64,000 nt of DNA from Jiella flava (GCF_017349315.1 NZ_JAFMPP010000005.1:124001-188000); one strand, 5' to 3'. Counted from the first letter of the stretch, positions 44,020 to 53,826 are shown. Made by a program: numbers and translations. The notes: generated from the sequence alone by a model not told the origin.

Positions 44020-45533
44020 CAGAAGCTCTTCCAGTCGCCCTGGGCCTCGAAGGCGGCCGCCGCCTGATAGATGGTCGCCTCGCCATAATCCTTGGACGCG
44101 AGCATCAGCCCGACCGGCAGGCCGTCGGACAGGCCGCAGGGGATCGACATCGCCGGGTGGCCGGTGACGTCGAACTGGCAGGTGGCGCCGACCATCTCGA
44201 AGGCCCGCATGATCACCTCCGACAGTGGCGCGTCCTTCTCCGGCAGCTTGGTGGCGACGACCGGCAGGGTCGGCATCAAGAGCAGGTCGTATTGGGCGAA
44301 GGCGTCGTCATAGGCCGCCTTCATCCGCCGGGCCAGATTCTGGGCCTTGGCGTAGTAGCGGCCGCGATAATGCGACAGACCCCACTGGCCGACCAGCATC
44401 GACAGCTTCAGCGTCTTGGAGAGTTCGTCCGCCCGGTCCGTCCAGGCCGAATGGGCGTCGAGCAGCGACACGTCATACTGACCCTTCCAATTGAAGCCCA
44501 TGCCGTTGCCGATCATCATCTGGACGACGAGACCCTCGAGCGCGATCGGCTGCCACACGGCGGCGGTCAGCGGGTGTTCGGGCAGCGAGATTTCCTCGAC
44601 GCTGGCACCCATGGCCGAGAAGCGCTCGGCGCCGGCCTTGACCTTGTCGGCAACGCCGGGCTGCATGTTGGGCAGGTCGAACCCTTCTTTCAACACGCCG
44701 ATCTTCAGGCCGTCGACGCCCTTGCCGAGCGCTTCGGTATAGGCCGAGACCTTCGGTGCGTATTGGCGCGGATCGAGACCGTCTGCGCCGGCCAGCACTT
44801 CCAGCAGCAGGGCGTTGTCGGCGACCGTCGCGGTCATCGGGCCGGTGTGGTCGATGGTGGCTTCGATCGGCATCACGCCGGTATAGGGGACGAGGCCGTA
44901 GGTGGCCTTCATGCCGTAGATGCCGCAATAGGCGGCGGGAATGCGGATCGAGCCGCCCTGATCACCGCCGATCGCCATGTCGACATCGCCGGCGGCCACC
45001 AGCGCGGCGCTGCCCGAGGACGAGCCGCCGGCCGAATAGCCCATCTTGTGCGGATTGTGCACCGCGCCGGGGTCGGAGGTGTGGCTGCCGCCGGAGAGGC
45101 AGAAGTGCTCGCAGACCGCCTTGCCCACGATGGTGGCGCCAGCGTCGAGCATGCGGGTGACGATGGTGGCGTCGATGGTCGGGACGAAGCCCTCCAGCGT
45201 CGAGGCGCCGTTCATCATCGGCACGCCGGCGAGCGAGACATTGTCCTTCAGCGCGACGGTCTTGCCGGCGAGCTTGCCGCCCGGCGCGCCCTTGACCTCG
45301 CTCTTACAGGCCCAGGCGTTGTACTTGTTTTCCTCGCCATAGGGCCGGTAGCCGGGCACGCGCGGATATTTCACCGGCGCGACATAGTCCGGCAGGGCGT
45401 CGACGACGTCATAGGCGTCGAAATTGGCTGCCATCAGTTCGAGATATTCGCCGGACTCTTCGAGCGAAAAGGCCATGCCGAAGGATTCGGCCATCTCCTG
45501 AATCCGGGGCGCGGTTGGACGGGTGATAGGCAT
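44019..45533 (-). CDS. Amidase-signature family amidase
   Basis: A 504-residue amide hydrolase of the Ser-cisSer-Lys class. The catalytic Lys lies in [18 protein letters not shown], and the serines in [17 protein letters not shown] and [13 protein letters not shown]. The sequence resembles the amidases found in nitrile hydratase pathways of Rhodococcus (from memory). Start 45533 has AAAGGAG just upstream, so the 345 bases of open frame beyond are not used. No signal peptide is seen: amides are cut in the cytoplasm after import by the transporter encoded upstream. Substrate size cannot be read by eye. Confidence 0.92.
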   Translation of the reverse strand: MPITRPTAPRIQEMAESFGMAFSLEESGEYLELMAANFDAYDVVDALPDYVAPVKYPRVPGYRPYGEENKYNAWACKSEVKGAPGGKLAGKTVALKDNVSLAGVPMMNGASTLEGFVPTIDATIVTRMLDAGATIVGKAVCEHFCLSGGSHTSDPGAVHNPHKMGYSAGGSSSGSAALVAAGDVDMAIGGDQGGSIRIPAAYCGIYGMKATYGLVPYTGVMPIEATIDHTGPMTATVADNALLLEVLAGADGLDPRQYAPKVSAYTEALGKGVDGLKIGVLKEGFDLPNMQPGVADKVKAGAERFSAMGASVEEISLPEHPLTAAVWQPIALEGLVVQMMIGNGMGFNWKGQYDVSLLDAHSAWTDRADELSKTLKLSMLVGQWGLSHYRGRYYAKAQNLARRMKAAYDDAFAQYDLLLMPTLPVVATKLPEKDAPLSEVIMRAFEMVGATCQFDVTGHPAMSIPCGLSDGLPVGLMLASKDYGEATIYQAAAAFEAQGDWKSF

Positions 45534-45619
45534 GACGTCTCCTTTCTCGCGAACGAGCGTTTCCAAGTTGGTGGTGTTGCAGTTCGAACGCCGGGCCGCC
45601 GGAGCGAGCCGGCGGCTGT

Positions 45620-46321
45620 TTAAGCTGCGGTCATCGCGACGTCTCCGGACAACAGCCGCTCCCGGTCGACCTCGCCGGTAATCCGGCCTTTCTGGATCGA
45701 CAGGACACGGTCGGAGAGGGAGGTGATGAAGTCGAGATTCTGCTCGACGATGATCATCGAGAGCGACCAGCGCCGGCGCAGCGTCTGGAGGGTCTCGATC
45801 ATCTCCTCGATGATCGAGGGCTGGATGCCCTCGGTCGGCTCGTCGAGGAGAATGAGTTTCGGCTTGGCGCACAGGCACCTTGCGAGCGCCAAGAGCTGCT
45901 GTTCGCCGCCGGACAGGGCGCCGCCCCGTCGATCGAGGAGGCGCACCAGCCGCGGGAAGTCCTGAAGCACGCCGTCGATCACCGCCCGGTCCTCGCGCTT
46001 GGCGGCGGCGAGCCCCATGCGCATATTCTCCTCGACGCTCAAGGTCGGGAAGATCTCGCGGCCCTGGGGGACGAGGCCGAGGCCGAGTCGCGAGCGCTGA
46101 TGGGTGGCGAGCTTGGTGACGTCGGTGCCGGCGAAGTGGATGCTGCCGGCGGTGGCGGGAAGACTGCCCATGATGGTGCGCATCAAGGTGGTCTTGCCCA
46201 TTCCGTTATGGCCGAGAATGCCGAGGAACTCCCCCTCGGCCATGGTGAAGTCGACCCCGGCGAGGATCGGCACCCGGCCGTAGCTGGCGCGCAGGCCCTC
46301 GACGGCGAGCAGCGGGCTCAT
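45620..46321 (-). CDS. UrtE-like ABC transporter ATPase (LivF type)
   Basis: A 233-residue ATPase with Walker [10 protein letters not shown], signature [15 protein letters not shown], Walker [16 protein letters not shown] and H-loop IIVEQNLDF. The text [14 protein letters not shown] is typical of urea-type UrtE. It overlaps the UrtD-like gene by four bases and forms the ATPase pair of the importer. Confidence 0.92.
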   Translation of the reverse strand: MSPLLAVEGLRASYGRVPILAGVDFTMAEGEFLGILGHNGMGKTTLMRTIMGSLPATAGSIHFAGTDVTKLATHQRSRLGLGLVPQGREIFPTLSVEENMRMGLAAAKREDRAVIDGVLQDFPRLVRLLDRRGGALSGGEQQLLALARCLCAKPKLILLDEPTEGIQPSIIEEMIETLQTLRRRWSLSMIIVEQNLDFITSLSDRVLSIQKGRITGEVDRERLLSGDVAMTAA

Positions 46322-47058
46322 GCCGCCACCTTCTTGCCGAGATAGACGTCGCGCACCCGGCTGTCGGCGAGAACGGCGTCGACACTGTCCTCCATCATGA
46401 TCCGCCCCTGGTGGAAGACGGTGACTTTCTTGGCGATCATCTTGATGAACTCCATGTCGTGTTCGACGACGATCAGCGCCCGGTTCTTGTTGATCTCGCG
46501 AATGATCTCGGCGGTGCGCACGGTCTCTTCGTCGGTCATGCCGGCGGCCGGCTCGTCGAGCAGGATCAGCTCAGGCTCGGCGGCGAGCACGGTGCCGATC
46601 TCGACCCATTGTCGTTGGCCGTGGGAGAGCTGACCGACGATCGCCTCGGCGAGATGGGGCAGCATGATCCGCTCCAGGACGTCGTCGACGATCGCCTTGG
46701 CGCGGATCGTCGAGGCGTCACGGCGGGCCGCCCGCGCGGCCGCCAGCCAGATGTTCTCTCGCACCGACAAGCCATTGAAGACGTTGGGGATCTGGGTTTT
46801 GATGCCAATTCCGAGGCGGGCGATCTGATGGGGCAGATTGCCGGCGATCGGATAGGTGCGAAAGCGGATCCGCCCCTCGCTGGGCGTCAGCTGGCCGGTG
46901 AGCATCTTGAAGAAGGTGCTCTTGCCGGCGCCATTCGGCCCGATCAGGCAGCGCAGCTCCATCTCTTCGAGGGCGAAGTTGACGTCGTCATTGGCGACGA
47001 CGCCGCCGAAGCGCATGGTCAAGCCACGGGTTTCGAGGAGGGGGGGGATGGTGCTCAT
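46318..47058 (-). CDS. UrtD-like ABC transporter ATPase (LivG type)
   Basis: A 246-residue ATPase with Walker A GPNGAGKST, signature LSHGQRQWVEIG and Walker B LILLDEPAAGMTDEE. LSHGQ followed by QWVEIG is the urea-type (UrtD) form of the signature. The ATG at 47058 is chosen because GGAG lies eight bases upstream; a GTG at 47067 overlaps the previous gene. A run of eight C on the coding strand (47040-47047) falls at codons 4-7, a potential slippage site. Confidence 0.92.
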   Translation of the reverse strand: MSTIPPLLETRGLTMRFGGVVANDDVNFALEEMELRCLIGPNGAGKSTFFKMLTGQLTPSEGRIRFRTYPIAGNLPHQIARLGIGIKTQIPNVFNGLSVRENIWLAAARAARRDASTIRAKAIVDDVLERIMLPHLAEAIVGQLSHGQRQWVEIGTVLAAEPELILLDEPAAGMTDEETVRTAEIIREINKNRALIVVEHDMEFIKMIAKKVTVFHQGRIMMEDSVDAVLADSRVRDVYLGKKVAA

Positions 47059-47063
47059 GAGGC

Positions 47064-48125
47064 TCACTCCGCGCCGACCGGCTGACCGGCGGACAGGTCG
47101 GGGGCGGCGTTTGGCGCCTGGCCGCGGCCCTTTGTGGCAAGGCGCCCGGCACCTTCGAGGAGGAGCCGGATCGTCGGCACCAACCCCTTCGGCAACAAAA
47201 GGACGAAGACGATCAGGATCGCCCCGAGCACGAGGTTCGAATTGAAGCTCTGCTGGCTGCCGATCTGCGAGATCAGATACTCGATGATAAAACAGCCGAC
47301 GATCGGCCCGATCAGCGTGCCGAGACCGCCGATGCAGATCCAGATGATGATCTCGGCCGACAGCGACAGGGAAAAGATCGTCGGCCCCACAAAGGCGCCC
47401 CAGTTGACGTAGAGGGCGCCGCCAAAGCCGGCGATCGCGCCGCCGAGGACGAAGACGCCGAGCTTGATGGCGCGCGGGTCGTAGCCGAGCAGCGAGGCCC
47501 GCGTTTCGTTCTCGCGCACGGCGATGGCGACGCGGCCGAAGGGGCTGCGCAGGATCAGCCGCAGGCCGATATAGATGGCGATCAGGGCGCCGCCGGTGAC
47601 GTACCAGGACTGTTCGGGAAACAACACCGAGGACGGGTCGAAGGGCATGTTGAAGGTCGGCACCGCCGGCATGCCGTTGAAGCCGCCGAGCCTGGCCGTG
47701 CCGATCTTATAGGCGTCGCCCGCCATCGAGTTGAAGACGTTGAAGAGGATCAGCGTCACGGTGAGGGTGATGACGCCGAGATAGACGTCGCTGATCCGGC
47801 CGTAGAAGACGAAATAGCCGAGCGCCAAAGCAAACAGCGCCGGGACAATGATGGCGAGCAGGATCGCAGGGGTGGAGTCGCCGAAATTGATCGCTGCGAC
47901 CGCGTAGGCATAGGCGCCGAGGCCGAAAAAGGCGGTCTGGCCGAAGCACAGGATGCCGCCAAACCCCCAGATGAAGCCGAGGCTGAGGGCCAGCACCGCC
48001 ATCGAGGCGAACAGCGTGAACTGCATCAGCTGGAACAGGTCGACCGCGACCGGCATCACCGCGACTGCGACGCAGGCGACGAGGATTGCGACGACCTGCA
48101 GGGAAAGCTTGACGGAGGCGGACAT
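47064..48125 (-). CDS. UrtC-like ABC transporter permease (LivM type)
   Basis: A 353-residue inner-membrane permease with about ten helices and the LivM/UrtC hallmark SPFGRVAIAVRENETRA. GALYVNWGAFVGPTIFS and GGLGTLIGPIVG are also typical. It lies between the UrtD-like and UrtB-like genes with spacings of a few bases. Confidence 0.92.
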   Translation of the reverse strand: MSASVKLSLQVVAILVACVAVAVMPVAVDLFQLMQFTLFASMAVLALSLGFIWGFGGILCFGQTAFFGLGAYAYAVAAINFGDSTPAILLAIIVPALFALALGYFVFYGRISDVYLGVITLTVTLILFNVFNSMAGDAYKIGTARLGGFNGMPAVPTFNMPFDPSSVLFPEQSWYVTGGALIAIYIGLRLILRSPFGRVAIAVRENETRASLLGYDPRAIKLGVFVLGGAIAGFGGALYVNWGAFVGPTIFSLSLSAEIIIWICIGGLGTLIGPIVGCFIIEYLISQIGSQQSFNSNLVLGAILIVFVLLLPKGLVPTIRLLLEGAGRLATKGRGQAPNAAPDLSAGQPVGAE

Positions 48126-48128
48126 GGC

Positions 48129-48995
48129 TCAGACCGTTCCCTTGAAGAAGCGTCCGGAAATGCCCTGGGGCAACAGGCGGATGAGGATGATAGCGGAGAC
48201 GAACAGGATGACCTCGCCATAGACCGGCGTGGTGAAATAGGCGCCGAGCTGATTGACGAAGCCAAACAGGCCGGAGGCCGAGACCGTGCCGGAGATGATC
48301 GCCGCGCCGCCGCCGACGACGGTGATGAAGGCTTTGGCGACATAGGCGCCGCCCATCACCGGGGTGATGCCCGAGACCGGCGCCAGTACGCCGCCGGCAA
48401 GCCCGGTGACCGCCGCGCCCAAAGCGAAGGTCGCCATATAAACCCTTGCCGGATTGACCCCGAGCACGGCGGCCATCTCCGGGTTTTGCATCACCGCCCG
48501 GGCGATCAGGCCGAAGCGGGTGTAGCGCAGGACGCCGTAGACCAGCGCCAGCATGGCGATCGCCACGGCGAGCAGAAACAGCGTGTAATAGGAGGTGCGG
48601 TAGGCGCCGATGGCAAAGCCGCCGAGCGGCGTCGGCACGCCCTGCATGGTGTTGCCGAAGATCGTCGTCACCAGCCCGATGATGAGCAGGCTGAGCCCCC
48701 AGGTGGCGAGCATGGAATCGACCAGCCGGCCATAGAGAAACTGGATCAGGCAGCGCTCGACGACGATCCCGACGAGGCCGACGAAGAGCGGCGCGACGAT
48801 CAGCATGGCAACGAAGATGTTGACCCCGGCATTGGCCGCGATCACCGCCGCATAAGCGCCGAGCATGACGAACTCGCCATGGGCAAGATTGATGATCCGC
48901 ATCATGCCGAAAATGATCGCAAGACCGAGGCAGAGCAGAAAGAGCGAGGCGGCGCCGTTGACGACGTTGAGCCCGAGGATGGCGACAAGATCCAT
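48129..48995 (-). CDS. UrtB-like ABC transporter permease (LivH type)
   Basis: A 288-residue permease with about eight helices. MRIINLAHGEFVMLGAY and the coupling loop RFGLIARAVMQNPEMAAVLG are LivH/UrtB hallmarks. Start 48995 (MDLVAILGLNVV) matches family starts; the open frame beyond is unlikely to be coding. The UrtC-like gene follows after three bases. Confidence 0.92.
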   Translation of the reverse strand: MDLVAILGLNVVNGAASLFLLCLGLAIIFGMMRIINLAHGEFVMLGAYAAVIAANAGVNIFVAMLIVAPLFVGLVGIVVERCLIQFLYGRLVDSMLATWGLSLLIIGLVTTIFGNTMQGVPTPLGGFAIGAYRTSYYTLFLLAVAIAMLALVYGVLRYTRFGLIARAVMQNPEMAAVLGVNPARVYMATFALGAAVTGLAGGVLAPVSGITPVMGGAYVAKAFITVVGGGAAIISGTVSASGLFGFVNQLGAYFTTPVYGEVILFVSAIILIRLLPQGISGRFFKGTV

Positions 48996-49059
48996 GGCGG
49001 TCTGATCCGATCGAGTACGAAGGGCGGGTGAGGGCGGCCGATCCGACCGCCCCCGTCCG

Positions 49060-50301
49060 TCAGGCCTTGATGTCGATGACGTATTGCTGATTGTCCCGCG
49101 GATTTTTGATGAGGTTGCAGACGCTCGCGGTGTCCGACGGCGGCACCGCCTTGAAAGTCTCAAGGACGTTCCATTTTCGGTCGTGGACCTGGGCGAGATA
49201 GGCGTTGCGGATGGTATGGTGGGTGTCCGGATCGAGCTTCACCTCGCCGCTCGGCCCCTTGAACGAGATGCCGCTCTCCAGCGCCTCGATCACCTTCATC
49301 CGGTCGATCGAGCCGGCCTTCTTGACGCCCTCGGCCCATAGATAGAGGCCTTCATAGGTCGCCGCCGTCAGCTCGCTGATATAGGGGATCTGCGGCCAGC
49401 GCTTTTTCAGCTTGTCGACGAAATCTTTGCTCTCCGGCGTTTCGAGTTCTTCGAAATAGCCGTAGCAGCCATAGATCCCCTCGCTGACCTTGGCGTCGAC
49501 CGTCGAGGGTTCGTTGACGAGGCCGAAGGTGGTCGAGGCGATCGGGATCTGGTCCTTCATGCCGGCGGCCTCCCACTGGCGGTAGAAGGAGACATGATTG
49601 CCACCGACGAGGGCCGACAGGATCAGATCCGGCTTGGCTGCCTGGATCTTCGAGATCGTCGGGCCGAAATTGGTGACGTCGAGCGGGAAGAAGTCGACCG
49701 ACAGCACCTCGCCGCCATTGTCGCGCATATATTTGGTCATCCACTTGGCGGTGATCTGACCGTAATTGTAGTCGGCGGCAAGGATATAGGCCTTCTTGCC
49801 GCTCTTCTTCATCGCGTAGGGCACGAGCTTTTCAACCGTCTGAGCCGGCGTGGTGCCGGTGCAGAAGGTGTCGCGGTCGCAGACCCCACCCTCATAAAGG
49901 ACGTTGTAGAAATACAGCACCCGGAAGCGGTCGAAGGTCGGCCGGATCGCCTCGCGCGAGGCCGAGGTGATGCCGCCATGGACGACGTCGACCCGGTCCT
50001 TCAGGGCCAGCTGCTGGGCATATTGCGAATAAAGCTGGATGTTCGACTGGGTGTCGTACTGGAACAGTTTGAGCGGCCGTCCGAGCAGGCCGCCGGCGGC
50101 GTTGATCTCGGCGATCCCCTGCTGCATCGCCGTCACCATGGTCACGCCCGACGAGGCGATCGCGCCCGACTGATCGAGCAGGCTGCCGACTTTGATCGGA
50201 TCCTCGCTGCCGAAAGCATAGCGCGTCGAGATGGCGGGCGCGGCAAGCGCCGCCGAGGCGGTCATCGTCGTCTTCAGAAAGCTGCGGCGAGAAATCGTCA
50301 T
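49060..50301 (-). CDS. UrtA/FmdD-like amide or urea binding protein
   Basis: A 413-residue periplasmic binding protein. A Tat signal (MTISRRSFLKTTMTAS) ends near RYAFGS. The mature part starts IKVGSLLDQSGAIASSG and shows YNYGQ and the SAYFxL-like YFEELETPESKDFV segment typical of the urea/short-chain amide group (UrtA, FmdD, AmiC). It heads the transporter genes. Its ligand is probably an amide or urea, given the amidase in the operon. Confidence 0.92.
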   Translation of the reverse strand: MTISRRSFLKTTMTASAALAAPAISTRYAFGSEDPIKVGSLLDQSGAIASSGVTMVTAMQQGIAEINAAGGLLGRPLKLFQYDTQSNIQLYSQYAQQLALKDRVDVVHGGITSASREAIRPTFDRFRVLYFYNVLYEGGVCDRDTFCTGTTPAQTVEKLVPYAMKKSGKKAYILAADYNYGQITAKWMTKYMRDNGGEVLSVDFFPLDVTNFGPTISKIQAAKPDLILSALVGGNHVSFYRQWEAAGMKDQIPIASTTFGLVNEPSTVDAKVSEGIYGCYGYFEELETPESKDFVDKLKKRWPQIPYISELTAATYEGLYLWAEGVKKAGSIDRMKVIEALESGISFKGPSGEVKLDPDTHHTIRNAYLAQVHDRKWNVLETFKAVPPSDTASVCNLIKNPRDNQQYVIDIKA

Positions 50302-50397
50302 TGCGGACCCCTTGTTGACCCGAGAGCGGCGATAGGCGGGGTTATTTGAAATCACATAATTTGAAAAAGCAAATAGTTTTTGCGATGCAATGAGCGT

Positions 50398-51435
50398 TTA
50401 ACGCAGAAGCGTGATGTCGAGCCCGTCGACGGCGGCCAAGTGGATCGGCTGGCGCTCGCCGGCGACCGTTGGCGTATCGAAGCCGCGAGCGGTGTTGCGC
50501 TGGCAGGCGCGGCCGAGCCGGTCGATGACGGCCGGCACCGCGAGGTCGCCGGCGGCCTCAGCCAAGGCCAACAGGCAGTAGATGCCCTCGTAACAGGACT
50601 GACCGAAGGCGTTGGAGGGCGGCGGGTTGTCGCCGAAGCGGGCGTGATAGCGTTCCAGGAAGGAGCGGTTGTTGCGCGAATCCAAGACGCCGAAATAGCC
50701 GGAGCTGACATAGAGATTTTCCGTCGCCTCGGCGCCGATGCCGAAGATGACCGTCTCGTCGATGGCCGAGGAAAACCGCAGCACCTTGGCCGCCAGACCC
50801 GCCTCGGCGAAGCTGCGGTTGAACGACACCGCCTCCGCGCCGAGAAAATAGGGCACCACCACATCCGCCTGGCTGGCGGTAATCTCGCCGAACAGCCGGT
50901 CGTAATCCTCGTAGCCGAACGGCACTAGCCGCTCGCCGACGACCGAGCCGCCGCGTTCGCCGATCAGCCGGCGCGCTGTCGCCAGCGTCTCGCGTGGCCA
51001 GACATAGTCGTTGCCGACGAGGAAGTAGCGCTCCGCCCCGCGATTCTCGAACAGCCAGTCGATGCCGGGCTCAAGCAGCTCGCGCGAGGTCTCGCCGACG
51101 GTGACGATCGCCCGATCGCGCTCCAACCCCTCAAATTGCGGCGTGTAGATGAATGGCACCCGACCGCCGATGGCCGAGGAGGCGGCGGCCCGCTGGTAGC
51201 TCGGCATCATGCCGATCAACGCGTCGATCTCGTCGACATCGATGGAAAAATCCACCGCCTCGGCTGCGCTCATCGCACTTTCGCCGGCATCGATGACGAG
51301 AAGGTCGACATCGCCGCCGAGCAGGCCGCATTGGGCGTTGATCTCCTCGATTGCGAGCGTTGCGCAGGCTTCAGCCGAGGGCGCCCAGATCCCGGATGGA
51401 CCGCTTTGTGGAAGCAACAGGCCGATGCGTCTCAT
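50398..51435 (-). CDS. AmiC-like cytosolic amide-sensor protein
   Basis: A 345-residue protein with the same fold as UrtA but no signal peptide: it begins MRRIGLLLPQSGPSGIWAPS directly with the first strand of the binding domain. In Pseudomonas AmiC is the cytosolic amide sensor that holds the antiterminator AmiR. No AmiR-like gene is present here. Start 51435 is supported by position; frames open further upstream have no similarity. It is the first gene of the amide operon, 96 bases before the UrtA-like gene, and divergent from a MarR regulator. A regulatory role is likely but unproven; a signal-less transporter component is the alternative. Confidence 0.8.
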   Translation of the reverse strand: MRRIGLLLPQSGPSGIWAPSAEACATLAIEEINAQCGLLGGDVDLLVIDAGESAMSAAEAVDFSIDVDEIDALIGMMPSYQRAAASSAIGGRVPFIYTPQFEGLERDRAIVTVGETSRELLEPGIDWLFENRGAERYFLVGNDYVWPRETLATARRLIGERGGSVVGERLVPFGYEDYDRLFGEITASQADVVVPYFLGAEAVSFNRSFAEAGLAAKVLRFSSAIDETVIFGIGAEATENLYVSSGYFGVLDSRNNRSFLERYHARFGDNPPPSNAFGQSCYEGIYCLLALAEAAGDLAVPAVIDRLGRACQRNTARGFDTPTVAGERQPIHLAAVDGLDITLLR

Positions 51436-51851
51436 GCGAAACTCCAAGGCACCCGTGCGTCCGAAGGGACGCCTGACAAAGCTCGATCGTTGCGTCGCCC
51501 GGATCTCGCGGTCTGCCAATCGCGGCTGGCCCGCGGACCGAGGCCGCCGCACTTCGCGGTGGGAAGGGCCCCAGACGCCGGACCGACGCGACACGGTCGT
51601 CGCCGATGGCGACGCATATCTCATGCCAGTTGCGAATCGCCGGCTTTACACAGCGGCTTTGCCGGTGCGCTCGCCTGACGCTGCGCCAATGCGAGCAAAT
51701 TGAACAAAGTATGAGCAGTTTCATCGACTGTTGCAATTTGATGCGCGGCTTCCGGCCGGCGCCTGCAACCGGTCGGCTCGTGGCGCAAAGCCCGGCCCGC
51801 CGGCGGCTGTGGGCAATTGGCGACAGTCACATAAATTGCGTCCCGCGACGA

Positions 51852-51864
51852 CAATTCGAAATTG
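51852..51864. promoter_or_regulatory. Candidate MarR operator
   Basis: CAATTCGAAATTG has perfect CAATT/AATTG arms around CGA. It overlaps the -35 region of the candidate marR promoter, the usual place for MarR autorepression. Related AAATTG words occur at 51696, 51734 and 51823. Confidence 0.4.
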
Positions 51865-51890
51865 CAAAACCCGCGCGCGCTGAATATATG
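51862..51890 (+). promoter_or_regulatory. Candidate marR promoter
   Basis: TTGCAA (51862-51867) and TATATG (51885-51890) are separated by 17 bases, a sigma-70-like layout, and the marR ribosome site CTGGAG follows at 51905-51910. Confidence 0.4.
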
Positions 51891-51917
51891 AAAATTCTAG
51901 TATTCTGGAGATCTCCC

Positions 51918-52352
51918 ATGAATGGCTCGTCCGGGACCGGCCTGATCGGCCTTTCCGAACTCATTGCTGGCGTCAATCGTCGGCTCGACCTCGCCGTCGA
52001 GATGCGGCTGAAGCCGGCTGGCGTGCGGATCGAGCAGTATCGGGTGCTCGAAGCCCTGACCCGGCAGGACGGCCAGTCGATGGGCGAGCTGGCCCCGTCA
52101 GTCTTCGTCGATCTGCCGACTCTCACCAAGATCGTCGACCGGATGGTTGCCAATGCCCTGGTCTATCGCGCGCCGGACCCAAGGGACCGCCGCCGGGTGC
52201 TGGTGTTTCTGTCCGAACGCGGCCGGGAGCATTTCGCAACGCTTCTGCCGGCGGTCGAAACCGAACGTCGACAGGTGATTGACGGCCTCAGCCCAAGCGA
52301 GGCAAGTCAACTGACCGCGCTGCTGGCCGGCCTGCTCGATCGTAAGACCTGA
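51918..52352 (+). CDS. MarR-family transcriptional regulator
   Basis: A 144-residue winged-helix regulator. The DNA-binding region reads GELAPSVFVDLPTLTKIVDR and the wing APDPRDRRRVLVFLSERG, both typical of MarR. Start 51918 has CTGGAG seven bases upstream. It is divergent from the amide operon and probably represses it until a ligand binds. Confidence 0.9.
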   Translation: MNGSSGTGLIGLSELIAGVNRRLDLAVEMRLKPAGVRIEQYRVLEALTRQDGQSMGELAPSVFVDLPTLTKIVDRMVANALVYRAPDPRDRRRVLVFLSERGREHFATLLPAVETERRQVIDGLSPSEASQLTALLAGLLDRKT

Positions 52353-52407
52353 GCGGGTACTGGTGGGGCAGAGCGATCGAGAGTGGACGCTGGTGCTGTC
52401 TGCGGAT

Positions 52408-52515
52408 TGCAGCATCGGCCCGAAAATCGGAATCGATTTTGGGACAGCACGATGCTTAGAATCAGGAAGATCGCGCGTCCTTTATGCGTCCTGTCGGATG
52501 CGCGGCACGCTAAGA
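52408..52515. repeat. Two-hairpin RIME-like repeat, copy E
   Basis: CAGCATCGGCCCGAAAATCGGAATCGATTTTGGG is close to copy C; the second hairpin is degenerate (TGCGTCCTGTCGGATGCGC). It lies between marR and the permease gene and is the most diverged copy. Confidence 0.65.
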
Positions 52516-52583
52516 CGGTCGCCTGACGAAATCGCACATCCTTTGCGGGCGGCGACCGGCGGGACCGGGAGGGACGACAGAGC

Positions 52584-53810
52584 GTGACCGTGAACATCCT
52601 CGTCGTCCTGGTCGCGATCGCCGCGGCGGCAATCCTGCTCGCCCCGACGCTGCGCGCATCAACCCGCTGGCGCGCCACGGTGACGCCGCTCGCCTCGATC
52701 ATCGGCAGCGGCTTTCTGGTTTCGGTGCCGCTGCTCGCCCGGTCGGTCGGCGATTTCGCGATCGTCGCCATGGCCGGGCTGATCGCCGCCTCCTTCGGCA
52801 TCGGCGCGGTGCTGCGCTTCAACATCGCCCATGTCGAGCCGCTTTTGGCGGACCCGGCCAAGGCAGCCCCGTTTCGCCTGACGGTCGGGCTCGAACGGCT
52901 GTCGCATTTCGTCCTCGCCTTCGCCTATTTCGTCTCGGTCGCCTATTATCTCGTGCTGCTCGGCAACTTTCTCTTGAAGGGCGTCGGCATCGAAAGCGCT
53001 TTCGGCGCCAAGCTGGTCGCCACCGCGATTCTGGGCTCGCTCGGCATTCTCGGCCTCGTCAAAGGGCTCGGCATGCTCGAAAATATCGAGGAATATACCG
53101 TCGGCCTCAATCTCGCGGTGATCGCGGCACTGCTCGCCGGCCTCGCCTTCGACAATGGCGCGGCGCTTCTTGCCGGGACCTGGCATCTGACCGGCGGCGC
53201 ACCGCAGCCGAGTTTCGATACGCTGCGCATGGTGCTCGGCCTGTTGATCGTCGTCCAAGGCTTTGAAACCTCGCGCTTTATGGGCGACGAATTTGACGCG
53301 CCCACCCGCATTGGCACCATGCGCAACGCCCAGCTGATCGCCGGGGCGGTCTATCTGGTCTTCTTCGCTTTGGTCACCACGCTGTTCGGCGATCTTGGCG
53401 AGGACGAGGGGGTGGCGGCGATTGTCGGCCTCGTCTCCCATGTCGCGCCGATCCTGCCGTTGCTTCTCGTCGTCAGCGCGGTGGCGAGCCAGTTCAGCGC
53501 CTCGGTGGCCGATTCCGTCGGCGGCGCCGGGCTGATCGAGGGCATCACCAGCGGCCGGCTCACCTCGCACGTCACCTATCCGCTGATTGCCGGCGTCGCC
53601 ATTGCGGTAACTTGGGGCACGGACGTCTTCCGGCTGGTGACCCTCGCCTCCCAGGCCTTCGCGCTGTTCTACTGCGTCCAGTGCGGCGTCGCCGTGACGT
53701 TGGTCTGGTGCGATCGCCGTGCCGCGCACCGGACGACGCGCCTCGCCCTCTTCAGCGTCGCCGCGCTCTTCTGCCTGGCGGTGACGGTGCTTGGCATTCC
53801 GTCAGGGTGA
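52584..53810 (+). CDS. APC-superfamily-like membrane transporter
   Basis: A 408-residue integral membrane protein with about eleven hydrophobic segments. SIIGSGFLVSVPLLARSVGD near the first helix and VVQGFETSRFMGDEFD are reminiscent of APC/NSS-type amino-acid transporters, but no specific family can be named by eye. GTG at 52584 follows GGGAGG at 52568-52573; a second GTG lies at 52590. A terminator-like hairpin follows the stop. Substrate unknown. Confidence 0.75.
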   Translation: MTVNILVVLVAIAAAAILLAPTLRASTRWRATVTPLASIIGSGFLVSVPLLARSVGDFAIVAMAGLIAASFGIGAVLRFNIAHVEPLLADPAKAAPFRLTVGLERLSHFVLAFAYFVSVAYYLVLLGNFLLKGVGIESAFGAKLVATAILGSLGILGLVKGLGMLENIEEYTVGLNLAVIAALLAGLAFDNGAALLAGTWHLTGGAPQPSFDTLRMVLGLLIVVQGFETSRFMGDEFDAPTRIGTMRNAQLIAGAVYLVFFALVTTLFGDLGEDEGVAAIVGLVSHVAPILPLLLVVSAVASQFSASVADSVGGAGLIEGITSGRLTSHVTYPLIAGVAIAVTWGTDVFRLVTLASQAFALFYCVQCGVAVTLVWCDRRAAHRTTRLALFSVAALFCLAVTVLGIPSG

Positions 53811-53826
53811 TGCCGAGAGCGATGTC

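Larger units (their letters stand above)
51436..51917. other. Divergent promoter region of the amide regulon
   Basis: This 482-bp gap separates the AmiC-like gene from marR. It contains a hairpin related to the repeat family near 51449 (GTGCGTCCGAAGGGACGCC), an inverted repeat CAAATTG (51696-51702) / CAATTTG (51734-51740), and the candidate MarR site and promoter listed separately. Its right half is clearly A+T-richer. Confidence 0.5.

Noticed and set aside
44019-45878. 619-codon reading of the amidase
   Set aside because: AAAGGAG directly before 45533 and the family start argue for the shorter protein.
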